From assembly GCF_014644735.1 (NCBI RefSeq), contig NZ_BMKZ01000034.1, forward strand, positions 377 through 38,614: a stretch of DNA of 38,238 bases. The letters run 5' to 3'. Positions 34,407 through 38,238 of this stretch are shown in pieces. This DNA is from Caldalkalibacillus thermarum. Lineage in GTDB: Bacteria; Bacillota; Bacilli; Caldalkalibacillales; Caldalkalibacillaceae. A program made the position numbers and the translations under genes. The stretch's first letter is position 1. Each line of letters begins with the position of its first letter. Below the pieces are notes generated by a model that had not been told where the DNA came from, did not search any database, and was given only the letters and a program-made list of their open reading frames with translations.

Positions 34407-35722
34407 AGGTTGAAACCCGTGGAAGCGTCGGTGTGGAAAACGAATTGACGGATAAGGAGATTGCTGAAGCACATGCTATCATCATTGCAGCCGATACTGA
34501 TGTAGACGAAGAACGATTTGCCGGAAAACCCGTCGTTCAGGTTTCGGTAGCTGAAGCCATAAAAAATGCGGAAAAACTCATTGACGAAGCGCTGCGTCTC
34601 GACGCTCCCCGGCCGACAAGCGCGGATGTGGTCGCGCAAGTTGAGCGGGAGAAGGCGAAACGCAGTCAGGAACGCAAAGGTTTTTACAAACACTTGATGA
34701 ATGGGGTCTCTTTTATGATCCCCTTGGTTGTGGCTGGAGGAATTATCATTGCGCTATCGTTTATTTTTGGCATTGAAGCGTTTAAGGAAGAAGGCACACT
34801 GGCTGCTGCGTTGATGGACATTGGGGGAGGCGCTGCTTTTGCCCTGATGGTGCCGGTTTTGGCCGGGTTTATCAGTTACTCTATTGCAGACAAACCAGGA
34901 TTGGCTCCTGGACTTGTGGGCGGTATGTTAGCCAGTCAATTAGGAGCAGGATTCTTAGGCGGAATTGTAGCCGGGTTTTTAGCCGGGTATATTGCCAAAT
35001 GGTTAAAAGATACAATCAAACTGCCCAAGAACTTTGAAGGTTTAAAGCCGGTGCTGATCATACCGGTATTATCCACCTTGGCCGTTGGCTTACTCATGAT
35101 TTACGTGATTGGCACACCGGTTGTAGCCATCATGGATGGACTGACCAACTGGCTTCAGGGGTTAACGGCGGCAAATGCCGTATTATTAGGAGTGATTATG
35201 GGAGCCATGATGGCCTTTGATATGGGCGGTCCCGTCAATAAAGCGGCCTATACGGTAGCTGTCGGTTTATTAGGAAGTGAAATCTATGAGCCTATGGCAG
35301 CAGTGATGGCTGCCGGCATGACACCGCCGCTGGGATTATGGTTAGCTACATTATTGGCTCCGAAGAAATACACATTAGAAGAGAGGGAAGCTGGAAAAGC
35401 TGCCGGTGTACTTGGCATATCCTTTATTACCGAAGGGGCGATTCCTTTTGCCGCCGCTGATCCTTTCCGCGTTATCCCTTCGATTATGGTGGGTTCTGCC
35501 GTAGCCGGTGGGTTATCCATGCTGTTTGGGGCCAAACTGCTGGCTCCCCATGGAGGCATCTTTGTCTTACCGATTCCAAATGCGGTTGAAAATCTGTTAC
35601 TGTATGCCTTGGCGATTGCCATCGGTACGGTCGTTACCGCCTTAATGGTAAACGCTTTGAAAAAGACGAAAGAAGTTACAGTCACAACTAAAAAGACCAC
35701 CGTCAACGTTTCTGGACAATAA
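34397..35722 (+). CDS. fruA: Fructose PTS EIIBC with EIIB N-terminus (phospho-cysteine) deleted
   Basis: Membrane permease of the fructose phosphotransferase system. The frame enters EIIB in mid-domain: [40 protein letters not shown]. Normal EIIB-fru starts ~30-35 residues earlier with a TACPTGIAHT-type loop holding the phosphorylated Cys; that segment and a proper start are absent, and the sequence joins directly to the fruK end. The first possible start inside EIIB is GTG 34397, without a clear ribosome binding site. EIIC (about residues 95-440) is complete, with [52 protein letters not shown] and [13 protein letters not shown]. Unless another EIIB serves it, phosphotransfer should fail. 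C-terminal EIIA is a separate gene here. Confidence 0.85.
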   Translation: MDLKVETRGSVGVENELTDKEIAEAHAIIIAADTDVDEERFAGKPVVQVSVAEAIKNAEKLIDEALRLDAPRPTSADVVAQVEREKAKRSQERKGFYKHLMNGVSFMIPLVVAGGIIIALSFIFGIEAFKEEGTLAAALMDIGGGAAFALMVPVLAGFISYSIADKPGLAPGLVGGMLASQLGAGFLGGIVAGFLAGYIAKWLKDTIKLPKNFEGLKPVLIIPVLSTLAVGLLMIYVIGTPVVAIMDGLTNWLQGLTAANAVLLGVIMGAMMAFDMGGPVNKAAYTVAVGLLGSEIYEPMAAVMAAGMTPPLGLWLATLLAPKKYTLEEREAGKAAGVLGISFITEGAIPFAAADPFRVIPSIMVGSAVAGGLSMLFGAKLLAPHGGIFVLPIPNAVENLLLYALAIAIGTVVTALMVNALKKTKEVTVTTKKTTVNVSGQ

Positions 35723-35789
35723 GTTTTATAACGATACGCGAATGACCATCTGCAACGAGTAAACTTGAAAGTCTAAAGGAGAGGCACTT

Positions 35790-36239
35790 ATGAACCTGAA
35801 AGAATTGCTTAAAGAGGAAGCCATTCAACTTTCTTTATCCGCGGAAACAAAAGAGGAATGCATACGCAAACTGGCTTCTGTCTTGCACGAGACAGGAGCA
35901 GTCAGTGATAAAGAACAATATGTTCAAAAAGTATTGGAAAGGGAACAAATGGGTTCAACCGGTGTTGGGTTTGGCGTGGCTATTCCCCATGGCAAGTCAA
36001 GAGGGGTACAATCACCCGGGCTAGCGTTTGCCCGCTTGACTGCCCCCATTGATTGGGATGCTTTAGACGGCCAGCCGGTGAAAAATGTCTTTCTCATCGC
36101 TGTTCCAGAAGAACAGGCAGGGGATGCCCACTTGAAAATTTTAGCCTCCTTGTCCCGGAAACTGATGCATGAAAATTTTCGCCAACAATTAAATCAAGCT
36201 GAAACAGCGGAAGATATTTTCTCAGCATTAGAGAGCTGA
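35790..36239 (+). CDS. Fructose-type PTS EIIA
   Basis: 149-aa phosphoryl carrier of the mannitol/fructose EIIA family. It receives phosphate from HPr on His67, seen in GVGFGVAIPHGKSRGV, and passes it to EIIB. Other family stretches are SAETKEECIRKLASVLHETG and HLKILASLSRKLMHENFRQQ. In B. subtilis, FruA is one EIIABC chain; here EIIA is encoded separately after EIIBC. AAAGGAGAG lies ahead of ATG 35790, 67 bases after fruA. A strong terminator ends the operon. The gene itself looks fully intact, in contrast to the EIIB. Confidence 0.92.
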   Translation: MNLKELLKEEAIQLSLSAETKEECIRKLASVLHETGAVSDKEQYVQKVLEREQMGSTGVGFGVAIPHGKSRGVQSPGLAFARLTAPIDWDALDGQPVKNVFLIAVPEEQAGDAHLKILASLSRKLMHENFRQQLNQAETAEDIFSALES

Positions 36240-36251
36240 AGATAAACAAGA

Positions 36252-36286
36252 AAAACAGGCGGGAATACCCTGCCTGTTTTTTTTTA
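36252..36286 (+). terminator. Rho-independent terminator of the fructose operon
   Basis: AAAACAGGC (36252-36260) pairs with GCCTGTTTT (36272-36280) around GGG-AATA-CCC, followed by a run of T. Confidence 0.85.
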
Positions 36287-36297
36287 GCTTACTTTTT

Positions 36298-36423
36298 TCA
36301 CTTATCATTGGCTGGGGGATAGTCTCCTCTATGCGACCGGTGGCTGTTAAGCAAGATAACAGGAATCCCGACGATGGTGAGCACCACACTGGTTGTTTTT
36401 AACACAATCTTAAAAAAATTAAA
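36298..36423 (-). pseudogene. C-terminal tail of a lost membrane protein
   Basis: On the minus strand about 41 codons read KIVLKTTSVVLTIVGIPVIL followed by a hydrophilic tail (HRSHRGDYPPANDK) and a stop at 36298-36300. This looks like the last helix of a permease, divergent from the GntR gene. The start of the gene is missing, cut at the operator region. The family is not recognisable. Confidence 0.35.
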
Positions 36424-36470
36424 TCATATATGATTTAGACCTTTAAATCATATATGATTTTATATATAAT
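36420..36470 (+). promoter_or_regulatory. GntR promoter with two perfect palindromic operators
   Basis: AAATCATATATGATTT occurs twice (36421-36436 and 36445-36460), each a perfect 16-base palindrome, centres 24 bases apart. The second lies between a weak -35 (TTTAAA, 36442-36447) and the -10 TATAAT (36465-36470), so binding would block transcription. The next base after a 6-base gap is the ATG at 36477. Confidence 0.75.
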
Positions 36471-36476
36471 GTAAAT

Positions 36477-37160
36477 ATGAAACGGGAAGCTAAACTCAAC
36501 AAGCAACAATATGCCTATGAAGTGATTCGCTCCAGAATACTTAATGGCACCTATGGACCAGGGCAACGTATCGTGATTGACCAAATTGCGAAGGAGGTTG
36601 GATCTAGTTCGATTCCTGTCCGGGAAGCGATCAGGCAATTGGAAGCGGATGGTCTGATCGAATACAAGCCCAATTCAGGAGCTGTTGTAAGTACCATCAA
36701 CGAACAGGAATACTTGGATACATTGTCCGTGCTGGCAGTGATGGAAGGCTATGCAACGAGAATCAGTGCTGAACGCATCGGTGATCAAGTCTTAAATGAA
36801 CTGGAAGAGCTGAACCAGCAGATGCAAAAAGCTCTTGAGGAGTTTGACTTTGAACAATTCGGAAGGTTGAACAGGGCCTTCCATGAAGTGATCTATCAGC
36901 AGTGTCCCAATCAGTTTTTGCTGGACACAATCAGGCGCGCCTGGCAGCGTTTGGACAGTGTGCGCCGGTCTGGATTTACCCTGGTTCCTCATCGTGCCAA
37001 ACACTCCATTAAGGAACATGCCCAGCTCATAAGCCTGATCAGGACAAAAGCACCTTTGGAACAGATTGAGGCTTATGCCAGAGAACATAAACTGAATACA
37101 GTCAGGGCTTTTGTCAACCGCAAACCGAATCCCTCATTTGCTTATTTGTCTTCTATTTAG
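36477..37160 (+). CDS. GntR-family (FadR/FCD) transcription regulator
   Basis: 227 aa. The N-terminal winged helix is clear: YEVIRSRILNGTYGPGQRIV, IDQIAKEVGSSSIPVREAIR, QLEADGLIEYKPNSGAVVST. The C-terminal FCD ligand domain is all-helical, with possible metal-binding residues in FGRLNRAFHEVIYQQCPN and the late His in KHSIKEHAQLISLI. FCD proteins usually sense carboxylic acids; the ligand here is unknown. No ribosome binding site precedes ATG 36477 and the -10 ends only six bases upstream, so translation from a leaderless mRNA is likely. The twin operators upstream suggest autoregulation. A decayed membrane-protein tail on the other side of the operators may be what it once controlled. Confidence 0.88.
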   Translation: MKREAKLNKQQYAYEVIRSRILNGTYGPGQRIVIDQIAKEVGSSSIPVREAIRQLEADGLIEYKPNSGAVVSTINEQEYLDTLSVLAVMEGYATRISAERIGDQVLNELEELNQQMQKALEEFDFEQFGRLNRAFHEVIYQQCPNQFLLDTIRRAWQRLDSVRRSGFTLVPHRAKHSIKEHAQLISLIRTKAPLEQIEAYAREHKLNTVRAFVNRKPNPSFAYLSSI

Positions 37161-37226
37161 ACCCCCATGCCGCAAAAGCGGCACCAGCAGATGATGAAAA
37201 TAGTTCGTCCATGTATACTTAATCTT

Positions 37227-37370
37227 AGGCTGGCCAGCGAGGTCGTCTTACCTTGGTGCCATGAGCCCGTAAATTAGACAGACCCCGACGACCTGGTGCA
37301 CCACAGACTGTTGCTCTCTGGGGAAGCACGCGGGATAGAATGACGTGTATGGTCGTTGCACCGCCAGCCT
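37227..37370 (+). ncRNA. Candidate bridge RNA (seekRNA) of the IS110 element
   Basis: The non-coding stretch before the transposase can fold into one closed unit: AGGCTGGC (37227-37234) pairs exactly with GCCAGCCT (37363-37370), and inside it AGGTCGTC (37240-37247) pairs with GACGACCT (37287-37294). IS110 elements are known to express a structured RNA from this place whose loops pair with target and donor DNA. The ~144-base size and position fit. Loops have not been matched to the DNA targets. Confidence 0.5.
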
Positions 37371-37404
37371 GTGTTTATTACATGTTAGGCATGGGGGAAC
37401 GAAC

Positions 37405-38238
37405 ATGGACATTATCCATACTCATGTTTGTGGATTAGACGTTCATAAGAAGAACGTCGTCGCTTGTATTATTACTCCGGATCATCAAGAGATCCGCACG
37501 TTTTCTACCATGACTGAAGACTTGCTTATGCTTGTAGACTGGATCAAGGCGCATGGCGTCACTCACGTGGCCATGGAAAGTACAGGTTCCTACTGGAAGC
37601 CAATTTATAACCTGTTGGAGATGGAAGACATCAAGATTTTAGTGGTCAATGCCAAACATATCAAAAATGTGCCTGGTCGCAAAACAGATGTAAAGGATGC
37701 CGAGTGGATCGCTGGACTCTTACGCCATGGATTGCTACAAGGTAGTTACATCCCTGACCGCCAGCAACGGGAGTTGAGGGAACTCATCCGTTATCGTCGC
37801 AGCCTGATTGAAGAGCGGGCTCGCGAAATCAACCGCATCCAGAAGGTACTGGAAGGGGCTAACATCAAACTCTCCTCGGTGGCGACCAATGTGCTGGGCA
37901 AATCGGGTCGAGCCATGATCGAGGCTTTAATTAATGGTGAAACTGACCCCGATGTGCTATCCGAACTGGCTCAGCGCCGTCTCAAACGGAAGAAAGAGGA
38001 GTTGAAAAAGGCCCTGAAGGGCCTCATCGGCCCTCATCAACGCCTGATGCTTAAAACCCAGCTTGAGCATATTGATCACTTAGATGCCTTGATTGAAGAA
38101 CTGGATGCTGAAATCAAGGAGCGGATGCGCCCTTTTGAAGATGACCTGGAGCGGTTAGATACGATCCCCGGCGTTGGTCGGCGCACAGCGGAGCATATTT
38201 GGGCTGAGATTGGCCCTGACATGACACAGTTTCCTTCG
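37405..38238 (+). CDS. IS110-family DEDD recombinase/transposase (3' end outside window)
   Basis: Open from ATG 37405 to the last base of the window, 278 codons, without a stop. The N-terminal RuvC-like domain shows the DEDD residues: Asp12 in [13 protein letters not shown], Glu58 in [13 protein letters not shown], and Asp95/Asp98 in [19 protein letters not shown]. The helical middle part follows ([20 protein letters not shown]). The start of the C-terminal domain, [20 protein letters not shown], is the usual helix-hairpin-helix-like stretch of this family; the catalytic Ser region lies beyond the window. The GGGGGAAC upstream is a moderate ribosome binding site. The frame is undamaged so far, so the element may be active. 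Confidence 0.9.
   Translation, partial: MDIIHTHVCGLDVHKKNVVACIITPDHQEIRTFSTMTEDLLMLVDWIKAHGVTHVAMESTGSYWKPIYNLLEMEDIKILVVNAKHIKNVPGRKTDVKDAEWIAGLLRHGLLQGSYIPDRQQRELRELIRYRRSLIEERAREINRIQKVLEGANIKLSSVATNVLGKSGRAMIEALINGETDPDVLSELAQRRLKRKKEELKKALKGLIGPHQRLMLKTQLEHIDHLDALIEELDAEIKERMRPFEDDLERLDTIPGVGRRTAEHIWAEIGPDMTQFPS

Larger units (their letters stand above)
37180..38238 (+). mobile_element. IS110-family insertion sequence, left part (cut by the window end)
   Basis: Consists of a structured non-coding left end followed by the DEDD transposase gene. The left boundary is an estimate: IS110 elements lack long terminal repeats, and the right end is outside the window. Confidence 0.6.

Noticed and set aside
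1-38238. tRNA, rRNA or prophage genes
   Set aside because: None seen on reading the sequence; no cloverleaf-like segment, ribosomal stretch or phage structural gene was recognised.

Overview
The window looks like a chromosomal segment of an alkaliphilic or thermophilic Bacillaceae, perhaps close to Caldalkalibacillus. That is an inference from the fructose operon, the HemAT-type oxygen sensor, the SLH-domain surface nucleotidase, CcpA (cre) and Fur sites, GGAGG-type ribosome binding sites and moderate GC. It is an accessory region with many mobile elements and an unusual number of broken genes.

Layout. 65-4430: a two-gene McrB AAA+ / DUF2357-DUF524 nuclease system, a likely anti-phage restriction module. 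4693-6696 (-): SLH-anchored 5'-nucleotidase. 7100-9076: an acetyl-CoA-synthetase-like acyl-CoA ligase with a glycine in the substrate-limiting tryptophan position, preceded by a cre site. 9218-10404: an HPr-like protein without the phosphorylatable histidine, a cut-off PTS EIIA, and a deleted copy of an alpha/beta hydrolase. 10484-13524: an IS256 end remnant, an IS1380-family element with a 34-bp perfect palindrome, and a dead IS256-family copy. 13689-15181: aldo/keto reductase debris joined to an MFS transporter. 15331-19381: a Fur-controlled hydroxamate-siderophore ABC importer (permease, permease, ATPase, lipoprotein). 19449-20839: intact hydrolase, pterin dehydratase and a glutathione peroxidase cut just before its catalytic residue. 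21306-23021: PAS-GGDEF-EAL enzyme. 23039-27710: a tight operon with a strong promoter, made of a DUF4242 protein, a Tat-exported substrate-binding lipoprotein with a His/Cys-rich leader, permease, ATPase and an acyl-CoA-dehydrogenase-like flavoprotein. Its substrate is unknown and it is my best candidate for an undescribed system. 28026-32386: a small conserved protein, a broken O-methyltransferase, a FhuF-like ferric reductase, HemAT and a broken S66 LD-carboxypeptidase. 32505-36239: the fructose operon fruR-fruK-fruBC-fruEIIA, with a promoter covered by four tandem 20-bp repeats and a cre-like site. 36420-37160: a GntR/FCD regulator with two perfect palindromic operators, probably read from a leaderless mRNA. 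37161-38238: the start of an IS110-family element with a candidate bridge RNA.

How the parts fit. Iron is a theme: the siderophore importer brings in ferric chelates and the FhuF-like reductase could release the iron. Carbon control is another: cre sites lie in front of the acyl-CoA ligase and the fructose operon. The most striking window-wide pattern is decay by deletions inside genes or at gene ends. It affects EIIA, the hydrolase copy, the aldo/keto reductase, glutathione peroxidase, O-methyltransferase, S66 peptidase and the N-terminus of the fructose EIIB. Three PTS-related parts (HPr-like, EIIA remnant, EIIB) have each lost the segment that carries the phosphorylated residue.
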